From assembly GCA_945957495.1 (NCBI GenBank), contig CAMFLG010000113.1, forward strand, positions 1 through 8,496: DNA of 8,496 nt, read 5' to 3'. Positions 1 to 6,582 of the stretch are shown here, one piece after another. The first letter of the stretch is position 1; the number at the start of each line of letters is the position of its first letter. Position numbers and translations under genes: made by a program. The notes beneath the pieces are model-generated. The model did no database searches. It worked only from the letters and a program-made list of their open reading frames with translations, and was not told the DNA's origin. Source of the stretch: an uncultured Pseudorhodobacter sp. (GTDB lineage: Bacteria; Pseudomonadota; Alphaproteobacteria; Rhodobacterales; Rhodobacteraceae).

Positions 1-1
1 G

Positions 2-709
2 GACAACGTGTTTGTCATCGCGCTGATCTTTTCCTATTTCGCGGTGCCCCGCATGTATCAGCACCGGGTGCTGTTCTGGGGTATTCTGGGTGTGATCCTG
101 TTGCGCGGCGTCATGATCGGGGCCGGGGCCACGCTGGTCGCGCAGTACCATTGGGTTCTGTATATCTTTGCGGCCTTCCTGATCTTTACCGGCATCAAGA
201 TGCTGATGATGGGCGACAAGGAACATTCGATCGGCGACAACGCGCTGCTGCGGTTCTTGCGGCGGCGGTTGAACGTCACGGAAACGATCGAGGGGCGGGA
301 GTTCTTTGTGAAGAAACCCGTCGGCGGCAAGATGGTGCGTTTCGCCACGCCGTTGTTTCTGGCTCTGGTGGTGATCGAGGTGGCCGATCTGATCTTTGCC
401 GTCGATTCGGTTCCGGCGGTGTTTGCGATCACGACCGACCCGTTTCTGGTCTACACCTCGAATATCTTCGCGATCCTTGGCCTGAGGGCGCTGTATTTCG
501 CGCTGTCGGCGATCCTGCACCGCTTTGCCTATCTGAAATATGCGCTGTCGCTGCTGTTGGTCTTTATCGGTTCGAAGGTTTTCATCGCCCATATCTTCGA
601 CATGGAAAAGTTCCCGCCGTCTATTTCGCTGGGCGTGACCTTTGCGATCCTGACGGTTGGGGTGGTCTATTCGTTGTATAAGACGCGTGGTGTGAAACAG
701 GTCGCCTGA
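2..709 (+). CDS. TerC/Alx-family integral membrane protein (5' end missing)
   Basis: Multi-pass inner-membrane protein of the TerC family. Its Alx branch is linked to manganese export and pH response; other members are linked to tellurite resistance. The reading frame is open to the left edge and begins inside the family motif (DNVFVIALIFSYF), so the GTG at 8 is an internal valine and not a start. About 235 codons remain of a family usually near 320. The second family signature, VADLIFAVDSVPAVFAIT, lies at codons 124-141 counted from base 2, and its acidic residues sit inside predicted membrane helices as expected for metal binding. The wording TSNIFAILGLRALYF is also typical of Alx. Roughly six to seven hydrophobic segments remain, separated by a charged loop near codons 70-105. 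The gene ends before a clear intrinsic terminator. The family call is firm; the transported ion is inferred from relatives. Confidence 0.92.
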   Translation, partial: DNVFVIALIFSYFAVPRMYQHRVLFWGILGVILLRGVMIGAGATLVAQYHWVLYIFAAFLIFTGIKMLMMGDKEHSIGDNALLRFLRRRLNVTETIEGREFFVKKPVGGKMVRFATPLFLALVVIEVADLIFAVDSVPAVFAITTDPFLVYTSNIFAILGLRALYFALSAILHRFAYLKYALSLLLVFIGSKVFIAHIFDMEKFPPSISLGVTFAILTVGVVYSLYKTRGVKQVA

Positions 710-719
710 CACAGGATTT

Positions 720-749
720 GGCCGCCCGACCATGGCAGGTTGGGCGGCC
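720..749 (+). repeat. 12-bp-stem hairpin just after the TerC stop
   Basis: Inverted repeat with arms 720-731 (GGCCGCCCGACC) and 738-749 (GGTTGGGCGGCC). All 12 positions pair, one as G-U, around a 6-base loop. It starts 11 bases after the TerC stop codon. It lacks a following T-run, so alone it is not a standard intrinsic terminator. It may protect the 3' end or help the next hairpin stop transcription. Confidence 0.6.
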
Positions 750-757
750 GTCTCATA

Positions 758-780
758 TGTCCCGGGCCGGGACAGTTTTT
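758..780 (+). terminator. Intrinsic terminator of the TerC gene
   Basis: A 7-bp GC-rich stem (TGTCCCG at 758-764, CGGGACA at 768-774) with a 3-base loop is followed by one G and a run of five T (776-780). Further T-rich sequence follows after a short break. This is the classic rho-independent layout for + strand transcription. It lies about 50 bases after the TerC stop codon. Confidence 0.8.
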
Positions 781-861
781 CGATCCTTTTATTTCAACAG
801 GTTGGCCACTGACATTCAGGGTTTGTTAAGGCTTGTCACGCCAAAGCGAGGCAGCCAAGCA

Positions 862-1152
862 TCAGTTCTTTGGATTTAGCGCGTTGGCAAACTGGCTGAG
901 CGCCTCGGTCACAAGGGCGGTGGGATACTGGCCACAGGCCTGAGTTGTGCTGACGATCAACTCTGCTGCGTCCTGGGATTTCAGCGGCTCGGTGGTGGCG
1001 ACCGGCTCCAGTTCCTTGATCTGGGGCGCCATCGCCTGTTTGCCCGCGTCATCCGCCGCGTTGAAATCGGCACAGGTCAGGTCCGCCGCCTGTGCTGCAA
1101 CCGGAGCCGCAAGACCAACGACGATTGCAGTCAGGGCAAGTAACTTCTTCAT
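862..1152 (-). CDS. HdeA/HdeB-like small exported protein
   Basis: A 96-residue protein with a signal peptide (MKKLLALTAIVVGLAAPVAAQA, cleaved near residue 22), so probably periplasmic. The mature part has exactly two cysteines, Cys27 in LTCADFNAAD and Cys73 in TTQACGQYP, 46 residues apart. HdeA of enteric bacteria has a very similar pattern (TCEDF near the start, second cysteine 48 residues on, joined by a disulfide). HdeA is a small acid-activated periplasmic chaperone, but that activity is not shown for distant alphaproteobacterial relatives. The ATG at 1152 is preferred over the ATG at 1200 because it sits 6 bases after GGAG and directly begins the signal peptide. It lies 165 bases downstream of dxs, long enough for its own promoter, though I see no strong one. 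The family call is based on motif pattern and length. Confidence 0.7.
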   Translation of the reverse strand: MKKLLALTAIVVGLAAPVAAQAADLTCADFNAADDAGKQAMAPQIKELEPVATTEPLKSQDAAELIVSTTQACGQYPTALVTEALSQFANALNPKN

Positions 1153-1158
1153 GATCCA

Positions 1159-1162
1159 CTCC
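1159..1162 (-). promoter_or_regulatory. Ribosome binding site fixing the HdeA-like start
   Basis: GGAG on the - strand, 6 bases before the ATG at 1152. The longer reading frame would need the ATG at 1200, and translating from there would bury the signal peptide behind 16 extra residues. Confidence 0.6.
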
Positions 1163-1317
1163 ATCAGATCTGGGGCGATCAGGCCGGGTTGATTCCCCAC
1201 GCCCGGATCGGTGCCAACCAGCTAGTGCCAAAGCCGAAATTTTCGCAAGGCGTCTCCGGGCCGCAATTCAGGTTTTCGCGCGGGTGATGGTTGGGCAAGG
1301 CGGCTGGAATGGGCGGA

Positions 1318-3231
1318 CTACGCCCTTTTCCCCACCACAGCCACGCCCAGTGTTTCCAGCACCTTGGCCTCGATCTGGGCGGCGTCCATGCCGGCGACGC
1401 GGTACATCGCCTCGGGACTGGCCTGATCAATGAAGGTGTCGGGCAGCACCATCGCGCGGAATTTCAGGCCGTGGTCGAACACGGCTTCATCGGCCAGAAG
1501 TTGCGCGACGTGGCTGCCAAAGCCGCCGATGGCGCCTTCTTCGATGGTGATCAGGGCCTCGTGCGTTCGGGCAAGGCCAAGGATCAGATCGCGGTCCAGC
1601 GGCTTGGCAAAGCGGGCGTCGGCGACGGTGGGGTTCAGGCCGCGCGTTACCAGCGCCTCTGCCGCCTTTTGCACCTCTGCCAGACGGGTGCCAAAGGACA
1701 GAAGGGCCACGCGCGACCCTTCGCGGATCATCCGGCCCTTGCCGATTTCCAGCGGAATGCCTTTGGCGGGCATCTCTACGCCCACGCCTTCGCCGCGCGG
1801 ATAGCGAAATGCGATTGGCCCGGCATCATGCGCAACGGCGGTCGCGACCATGTGAACCAGTTCGGCCTCATCTGCCGCAGCCATCACCACGAAACCGGGC
1901 AAGTTTGCCAGAAAGGCCACGTCGAAAGACCCGGCATGGGTGGCACCATCCGCCCCCACCAACCCGGCGCGGTCGATGGCGAAACGGACGGGCAAGCGTT
2001 GGATCGCCACATCATGCACGACCTGATCATAGCCGCGCTGCAGGAAGGTGGAATAGATCGTGCAAAACGGCTTCATGCCGCCTGCCGCAAGCCCTGCGGA
2101 AAAGGTAACGGCGTGTTGTTCGGCGATGCCCACATCGAAGGTGCGTTTGGGAAAACGGGCGCCGAACAGATCCAGCCCGGTGCCATCCGGCATCGCGGCG
2201 GTGACGGCGACGATCTTGTCATCCGCATCGGCCTCACGGATCAGGCTTTGCGCGAAAACCTTGGTGTAGCTGGGGGCGTTGGAGGCGGCCTTTTGCTGCA
2301 CCCCAGTCAGCACATCGAATTTGGCCGTAGCATGGCCCTTGTCGCGCGCCAGTTCCGCCGGGGCATAGCCCTTGCCCTTTTTGGTCAGCACATGGATCAG
2401 CATTGGCCCGGTGGCGCGATCATGCGCGGTGCGCAGCACGGGCAGCAACTGATCAAGGTCGTGGCCGTCGATGGGGCCGACGTAGGAGAACCCCAGTTCC
2501 TCAAACAGGGTGCCGCCCACGGCCATGCCCTTGAGCATTTCCTTGGCGCGGCGGGCGCCTTCCTGAAACGGTTCGGGCAAAAGGCTGACCATGCCCTTGG
2601 CGGCGGATTTGAATTCCTGAAACGGCTGACCGGCATAGATGCGCGACAGGTAGGCCGAAAAGGCACCAACCGGCGGTGCGATGGACATTTCATTGTCGTT
2701 CAGGATGACGAACAGGCGTTTTTTCAGATGGCCTGCGTTGTTCATCGCCTCGAACGCCATGCCAGCGGACATGGAGCCATCGCCGATCACCGCCACGGCA
2801 TCGCCCGGATCGCCACCCAGATCGGCCGCCACAGCAAAACCCAGCGCGGCAGAGATCGAGGTGGAACTGTGGGCCGCGCCGAAGGGGTCATACGGCGACT
2901 CGCTGCGCTTGGTGAAGCCCGACAGCCCGCCTTCGGTGCGCAAGGTACGGATGCGGTCACGCCGCCCGGTGAGGATCTTGTGCGGATAGCATTGGTGGCC
3001 GACATCCCAGATGATCTTGTCGCGCGGGGCATCGAACACGGCATGCAGGGCGACGGTCAGTTCCACCACGCCCAGACCCGCGCCCAGATGCCCGCCGGTG
3101 ACGGAGACGGCGGAAATGGTTTCGGCCCGCAGTTCATCGGCAAGTTGCCGCAAGTCGCGATCCGACAGCGCCTTCATATCGGAAGGCAGCTTTACCCGGT
3201 CTAACATCGGGGTTTTGGGTTTGTCTGCCAT
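1318..3231 (-). CDS. dxs: 1-deoxy-D-xylulose-5-phosphate synthase
   Basis: Cytosolic thiamine-diphosphate enzyme that condenses pyruvate with glyceraldehyde 3-phosphate to make DXP, the first step of the MEP isoprenoid pathway and a precursor for thiamine and pyridoxal phosphate. The 637 residues match the usual full length of about 620-640. Visible motifs are His48 in GGHLGAGLG, WDVGHQCYPHKILTG (75-89), and the ThDP/Mg motif running from GDGS at 150-153 to NDN at 178-180. The catalytic glutamate is Glu371 in VGIAEQHAVTFSAG, and DRAGLVGADGATHAG spans 420-434 with His432. All expected catalytic residues are present. The ATG at 3231 has AGGCGG 8 bases upstream. The gene starts 12 bases after the ispA stop, so it is probably cotranscribed with ispA. 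No clear intrinsic terminator follows the stop. Confidence 0.97.
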   Translation of the reverse strand: MADKPKTPMLDRVKLPSDMKALSDRDLRQLADELRAETISAVSVTGGHLGAGLGVVELTVALHAVFDAPRDKIIWDVGHQCYPHKILTGRRDRIRTLRTEGGLSGFTKRSESPYDPFGAAHSSTSISAALGFAVAADLGGDPGDAVAVIGDGSMSAGMAFEAMNNAGHLKKRLFVILNDNEMSIAPPVGAFSAYLSRIYAGQPFQEFKSAAKGMVSLLPEPFQEGARRAKEMLKGMAVGGTLFEELGFSYVGPIDGHDLDQLLPVLRTAHDRATGPMLIHVLTKKGKGYAPAELARDKGHATAKFDVLTGVQQKAASNAPSYTKVFAQSLIREADADDKIVAVTAAMPDGTGLDLFGARFPKRTFDVGIAEQHAVTFSAGLAAGGMKPFCTIYSTFLQRGYDQVVHDVAIQRLPVRFAIDRAGLVGADGATHAGSFDVAFLANLPGFVVMAAADEAELVHMVATAVAHDAGPIAFRYPRGEGVGVEMPAKGIPLEIGKGRMIREGSRVALLSFGTRLAEVQKAAEALVTRGLNPTVADARFAKPLDRDLILGLARTHEALITIEEGAIGGFGSHVAQLLADEAVFDHGLKFRAMVLPDTFIDQASPEAMYRVAGMDAAQIEAKVLETLGVAVVGKRA

Positions 3232-3243
3232 ATCGGATACCGC

Positions 3244-4164
3244 CTAGCTTTCCCGCGCGATAACAAAGCGGGCGCAGTCAATCAAGGCTTGTGCATCGGC
3301 GCCATAGGGCGACAGGCGGTCACACGCCTCTTCGATCAGCTGCGTAGCGCGGAGGCGGGCGCCGTCGAGCCCCAAAAGCGAAACGAAGGTGGCCTTGCCG
3401 GCCTCTGCATCCTTGTTCAGCCGTTTGCCGGCCTTGGTGGCATCGCCCGTCACATCAAGGATGTCGTCGGCAATCTGGAAGGCAAGGCCAAGGTTTTCGC
3501 CGTAAATGTCGAAGGGGGCAGTTTCGGCGCCAGCCATCAGCGCGCCCACCTTGGCCGACCAGCGGATCAGCGCCCCGGTTTTCCCGGCCTGAAGGGCGAT
3601 GATCTGATCCAGCGTCAGCGGCGTGGTGGCGGTTTCAGCGGCGATATCGGCCATCTGGCCGCCAACCATGCCGCGCCGCCCGGCCGCCGTGGCCAGTGAA
3701 TGAACCAGAATAAGCCGCCGTTCGGGTGGGCATTCGGCCTGACAGACCAGTTGAAAGGCCAGCGCCTGCAAGGCGTCCCCGGCCAGAACCGCCGTCGCCT
3801 CGTTCCATTTGCGATGCACGGTGGGCTGGCCCCGCCGCAGATCGTCGTCGTCCATGCAGGGCAGATCGTCATGCACGAGGCTATAGGCGTGCATCGCCTC
3901 GATCGCGGCGGCGGCGGGGGCGGCGGCACTGGGCGAGATGCTATGCAGCCGCGCGGTTTCCAGCGCCAGAAAGCCGCGCAGGGTCTTGCCGCCCCTGCTG
4001 GCATAGATCATCGCCTGCGCCAGATCATCGCCCGCGCCGATGGCAAAGACCAACTGCCCCTCTACCACCTCGCGCGCCAGTTGAACCGCCTCGGCGAAGG
4101 GCCGGGCGTTCAGGGATTCGATCCGCTTCACCGTAAACTGCCTTGGATGAGACGTTTCGGGCAC
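3244..4164 (-). CDS. ispA: Farnesyl diphosphate synthase (polyprenyl synthase family)
   Basis: Elongates DMAPP/GPP with IPP to give farnesyl diphosphate for quinone side chains, undecaprenol and other terpenoids. The protein has 306 residues from the GTG at 4164. Visible motifs are GGKTLRGFL (58-66), the first aspartate-rich motif DDLPCMDDDDLRRG (99-112), the GQM at 169-171, and the second aspartate-rich motif DDILD (233-237). The first motif has the two-residue insertion usual for bacterial FPP synthases. A tyrosine sits five residues before it (YSLVHDD), as in E. coli IspA, which argues for a C15 product rather than C20. The chosen GTG overlaps the xseB stop by one base and has a strong GGAGGGG site 5 bases upstream. 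A second GTG at 4131, with weak AAGG 9 bases away, would give 295 residues and cannot be excluded. A longer frame reaching 4260 runs inside xseB and is rejected. Confidence 0.93.
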   Translation of the reverse strand: MPETSHPRQFTVKRIESLNARPFAEAVQLAREVVEGQLVFAIGAGDDLAQAMIYASRGGKTLRGFLALETARLHSISPSAAAPAAAAIEAMHAYSLVHDDLPCMDDDDLRRGQPTVHRKWNEATAVLAGDALQALAFQLVCQAECPPERRLILVHSLATAAGRRGMVGGQMADIAAETATTPLTLDQIIALQAGKTGALIRWSAKVGALMAGAETAPFDIYGENLGLAFQIADDILDVTGDATKAGKRLNKDAEAGKATFVSLLGLDGARLRATQLIEEACDRLSPYGADAQALIDCARFVIARES

Positions 4165-4403
4165 TAAAGCCCCTCCACCGGGGTGGTGCCCACGGCGCGG
4201 CCTTCTTGCTGGCGGATCAGTTCGACCTTTTCTTCGGCGTCTTTCAGCTTGGCCGCGCAATGCGCCTTCAGCGCCGCGCCGCGTTCATAAAGCGCGATGG
4301 ACTGTTCAAGCGCCACTTCGCCGCGTTCCAACTGACTGACCACGGTTTCCAGCGCCGCCATCGCCTCTTCAAACGTCATTTCGGCCACGGGTTTGTCGGT
4401 CAT
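4164..4403 (-). CDS. xseB: Exodeoxyribonuclease VII small subunit
   Basis: Small subunit of exonuclease VII, which with several copies per XseA large subunit degrades single-stranded DNA to oligonucleotides in repair. The 79 residues fit the family (about 60-85). The core signature MTFEEAMAALETVVSQLERG (9-28), followed by VALEQSIALYERGAALKAHC and a heptad-like helix with AEEKVELI, is diagnostic. The ATG at 4403 overlaps the deacetylase stop as ATGA and has AGGAG 8 bases upstream. The TAG stop shares its G with the ispA GTG start. xseA is not in this window. Location next to ispA and dxs is common in proteobacteria, including E. coli. Confidence 0.96.
   Translation of the reverse strand: MTDKPVAEMTFEEAMAALETVVSQLERGEVALEQSIALYERGAALKAHCAAKLKDAEEKVELIRQQEGRAVGTTPVEGL
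4170..4176 (-). promoter_or_regulatory. Strong Shine-Dalgarno of ispA inside the end of xseB
   Basis: GGAGGGG on the - strand, 5 bases before the GTG at 4164 and within the last codons of xseB. It decides the ispA start and implies translational coupling of xseB to ispA. Confidence 0.6.
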
Positions 4404-5344
4404 CGGCCTCGCTCCTGCAATACATCCACATGCGCGGCGACCGAAGCGGCCAGCGCATCCAGATCATAGCCGCCCTCAAGGCAGGATACCACCCGCCCGC
4501 CGGAATGTTCATCGGCCAAATCGCAGATGCGGGCGGTCAGCCAGGCATAATCCTCGACCTGCCATTCCAGACCGGCGAGGGGGTCATCAGCATGGGCGTC
4601 AAACCCGGCCGAGATCAGGATAAGCTGGGGCTGCCACGCGGCAAGCGCCGGGAACACTCGCGCCTCATAGGCCGCGCGCATGACCCCGCCGCCCGACCCA
4701 TCGCGCAGGGGCAGATTGAGGATCTGGCCATGCGCGCCGGTTTCCGATGCGGCACCCGTACCGGGATACAGCGGCATCTGGTGGCTGGAGACGAACAGAC
4801 AGCGCGGCTCGTCCCACAGCAGATCCTGCGTGCCGTTGCCATGATGCACGTCGAAATCGACGATGGCCACGCGCAACAGCCCATGCTGATCCAGCGCGTG
4901 TTTTGCGGCAATCGCCACGCTGCCAAAAAGACAAAAGCCCATTGCCGTTGCAGTCTCGGCATGATGACCCGGCGGGCGCGCGGCGATGAAAGCGTTTTTC
5001 ACCTCACCCGCCAGCACCGCATCCACCGCGGCGCAGGCGCCCCCAACGGCGCGCAAGGCGGCCTCAACCGAACCGGGCGACAGCCAAGTGTCACCATCCA
5101 GCTGCGCCCAGCCTTGCGGGGGCCCTGCCGCCCGCACCCGATCCAGATAGCGGGCCGGATGACAACGCAGGATGTCGCCATCGCGGCAAAGCGGCGCGTC
5201 GCGGCGATCCAGATCCATCCCCGCCAGCGCATTTGCCACTGCCTGCAACCGTGCCACCTGTTCGGGGTAGCCCGGCGGCGTCACATGGCGATGGTACGCA
5301 TCGGCAGTGTAAAGGGCGGTTGTCACCCCTGTTCGTCCTGACAT
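4400..5344 (-). CDS. Histone-deacetylase-family (acetoin-utilisation-type) zinc amidohydrolase
   Basis: A 314-residue arginase/deacetylase-fold enzyme of the bacterial HDAC-like group, which removes acetyl groups from lysines, polyamines or other small amides. Visible active-site elements are tandem histidines His127-His128 in RPPGHHAE, the zinc-binding motif DFDVHHGNGTQ (Asp165 and His167), the third zinc ligand Asp249 in SAGFDAHADDPL, and the catalytic tyrosine Tyr293 in CLEGGYDL. All are intact, so it should be active. No signal peptide is seen, so it is cytosolic. The ATG at 5344 has AGGCGG 7 bases upstream and overlaps the previous gene by 22 bases. An alternative GTG at 5326 gives a four-base GTGA overlap, AGGA 9 bases upstream, and the family-like beginning (M)TTALYT. 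The substrate cannot be told from sequence. The downstream partners are xseB, ispA and dxs. Confidence 0.92.
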   Translation of the reverse strand: MSGRTGVTTALYTADAYHRHVTPPGYPEQVARLQAVANALAGMDLDRRDAPLCRDGDILRCHPARYLDRVRAAGPPQGWAQLDGDTWLSPGSVEAALRAVGGACAAVDAVLAGEVKNAFIAARPPGHHAETATAMGFCLFGSVAIAAKHALDQHGLLRVAIVDFDVHHGNGTQDLLWDEPRCLFVSSHQMPLYPGTGAASETGAHGQILNLPLRDGSGGGVMRAAYEARVFPALAAWQPQLILISAGFDAHADDPLAGLEWQVEDYAWLTARICDLADEHSGGRVVSCLEGGYDLDALAASVAAHVDVLQERGR

Positions 5345-5814
5345 TCCAGAACCGCCTGCAACCCGGCCATGGTGCCGGTCAGGTCGATCGACAGCACTTC
5401 ATTGCCATCATGAAACATCGTCATCGTCTGGCGCTGCGCAATGCTCATGAAGAAATCAACATTGTCGAAGGTGATATCCGCGCCGGGAACATCGTTCAGA
5501 TAAAGGCCCTTCGCCTCACCATCAAAGCTTTCGCCGTCCAGGGTAAAGCTGATCGGATAGGTCGCGCCATCCTCGATGTCACCCCAGGCGGTGTTGAACA
5601 CGGTGACATAGCCGCTGCCGGTATTGCGATCCAACCCGATACGCACCAGCGAGCCATCCTGAAACTCGCCCTGAATCAGGCAGCCATTGCCAAGGCTGGG
5701 GTCAATCAGAACCTCCCAATAATCCGAGGCACCCCAATGTTCCAAGCCGTCGCCAAAGGCGGCCCCGGCGGAAAGGGTAAAAGCCAAGGCCAGCGCGGCG
5801 TGTTTCAACTTCAT
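5323..5814 (-). CDS. Small exported protein of unknown function
   Basis: I do not recognise a named family with confidence. The 163 residues begin with a signal peptide (MKLKHAALALAFTLSAGAAF, cleavage near residue 20-21), so the protein is likely periplasmic. The mature part is acidic and beta-rich, with two cysteines far apart: Cys45 in GNGCLIQGEF and Cys158 in VLECQDEQG, possibly a disulfide. The pattern of a Cys near the start, FQDGS, NTAWGDIEDGATYPI, and a final LTGTMAGLQAVLEC resembles small exported proteins common in Rhodobacteraceae, loosely like invasion-associated locus B proteins. This likeness is from memory. The ATG at 5814 is chosen over the one at 5862 because AGAGGA lies 6 bases upstream and the signal peptide starts there. 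Its 3' end overlaps the deacetylase start by 22 bases. It begins 69 bases after petR. Confidence 0.75.
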   Translation of the reverse strand: MKLKHAALALAFTLSAGAAFGDGLEHWGASDYWEVLIDPSLGNGCLIQGEFQDGSLVRIGLDRNTGSGYVTVFNTAWGDIEDGATYPISFTLDGESFDGEAKGLYLNDVPGADITFDNVDFFMSIAQRQTMTMFHDGNEVLSIDLTGTMAGLQAVLECQDEQG

Positions 5815-5820
5815 TGCAAA

Positions 5821-5826
5821 TCCTCT
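5821..5826 (-). promoter_or_regulatory. Ribosome binding site fixing the start of the exported protein
   Basis: AGAGGA on the - strand, 6 bases before the ATG at 5814. It rules against the longer frame starting at 5862, which would place 16 charged or polar residues before the signal peptide. Confidence 0.6.
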
Positions 5827-5848
5827 TGCTGCATTTTTCGGCACGCTA

Positions 5849-5882
5849 GCAGGGTTTCGCAAAAGACAAAGGGGAAACCTGC
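5849..5882 (-). repeat. Imperfect hairpin right after the petR-like stop
   Basis: On the - strand GCAGGTTTC (5882-5874) can pair with GAAACCCTGC (5858-5849), with one bulged base and a loop of about 15. It begins one base after the stop codon of the response regulator. There is no T-run after it, so it is not a standard intrinsic terminator. It could attenuate read-through from petPR or protect the message end. Confidence 0.35.
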
Positions 5883-5883
5883 G

Positions 5884-6582
5884 TTAATCCGGTTGCAGCA
5901 TATAGCCTTCGCCGCGCACGGTTTGCAGATAGCGTGGCGATTTCGGGTCATCCTCGATCTTGCGGCGCAGGCGGGTGATCTGCACGTCAACCGCGCGTTC
6001 CTGCCCGTTGCCATCCTCCACCGGGGCGTCGCCGACCAGCTTGTCGCGCGACAGGGCAATGCCGGGCTGGGTGGAAAACACGCGCATCAGCATGGCCTCG
6101 GTTGCGGTCAGCCGGATCAGATCCTGACCGCGCCACAACTCGCCACGCTCCATATCATAGCGCACCGCCCCCATGTGCAGAACCTTGGGTGCGGCGGCGG
6201 TGCTTTGCGCCGGCACCCGCCGCAGGATGGCGTTGATGCGCAGCAACAGTTCCTTCGGTTCGAACGGTTTGACCAGATAGTCGTCTGCGCCCGCCTCGAA
6301 CCCTTCAATCTTGTTGATCGATTCCCCTTTGGCCGTCAGCAGGAGGATCGGCATGGTCATGGTGCGGCGCAGATCGCGGGTCAGGGTGATACCGTCTTCG
6401 CCGGGCATCATCACGTCCAGCACGATCATGTCGAAATCCAGACCGGCCAGCAGACGGCGCGCCTGCGCCGCGTCGCGTGCGACCGACACCAGAAAGCCAT
6501 TGCGGATCAGGAATTTCTGCAACAGCCCGCGAATGCGTTCGTCATCGTCCACGACCAAAAGATGTGCTTGCAGATCGTTCAT
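5884..6582 (-). CDS. petR: OmpR-family response regulator, PetR-like
   Basis: A 232-residue two-component regulator. The receiver domain (about 6-120) has the acidic pair Asp12-Asp13, phosphoacceptor Asp56 in IVLDVMMPGEDG, Thr83 and Lys105 in DYLVKPFEPKELLLRI, so it looks competent for phosphorylation. The winged-helix DNA-binding domain (about 135-230) has LTATEAMLMRVF and RAVDVQITRLRRKIEDDP, ending in LQTVRGEGYML. It follows a MarR-type gene with an ATGA overlap and has AAGGAG 7 bases before its ATG. This MarR-OmpR gene pair matches petP-petR of Rhodobacter capsulatus, where petR was reported upstream of the cytochrome bc1 genes and needed for photosynthetic and respiratory growth. No histidine kinase lies beside it, and no bc1 gene is in the window. 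The symbol rests on the pairing and remembered similarity; the family call is certain. Confidence 0.88.
   Translation of the reverse strand: MNDLQAHLLVVDDDERIRGLLQKFLIRNGFLVSVARDAAQARRLLAGLDFDMIVLDVMMPGEDGITLTRDLRRTMTMPILLLTAKGESINKIEGFEAGADDYLVKPFEPKELLLRINAILRRVPAQSTAAAPKVLHMGAVRYDMERGELWRGQDLIRLTATEAMLMRVFSTQPGIALSRDKLVGDAPVEDGNGQERAVDVQITRLRRKIEDDPKSPRYLQTVRGEGYMLQPD

Noticed and set aside
8..10. GTG as the start of the TerC-like gene
   Set aside because: It is the valine in the conserved DNVFV motif. The frame is open to the window edge and about 90 family residues are missing.
1184..1206. CCGGG/CCCGG inverted repeat between dxs and the HdeA-like gene
   Set aside because: Only 5 bp with a 13-base loop and no T-run. 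It is too short to call a terminator or operator in GC-rich DNA.
1291..3204. A 637-codon open frame on the + strand fully opposite dxs
   Set aside because: It is a shadow of high-GC codon bias in dxs. The translation is rich in His, Gly, Arg and Gln with no recognisable domain, while the - strand frame carries every DXS motif.
4165..4260. N-terminal extension of ispA reaching back to an ATG at 4260
   Set aside because: The extra 32 residues are almost all Arg, Gly, Pro and Ala and come from reading xseB out of frame. The GTG at 4164 has a strong ribosome binding site.
4430..5341. A 303-codon + strand open frame opposite the deacetylase
   Set aside because: Antisense shadow with low-complexity composition; the deacetylase zinc motifs are intact on the - strand.
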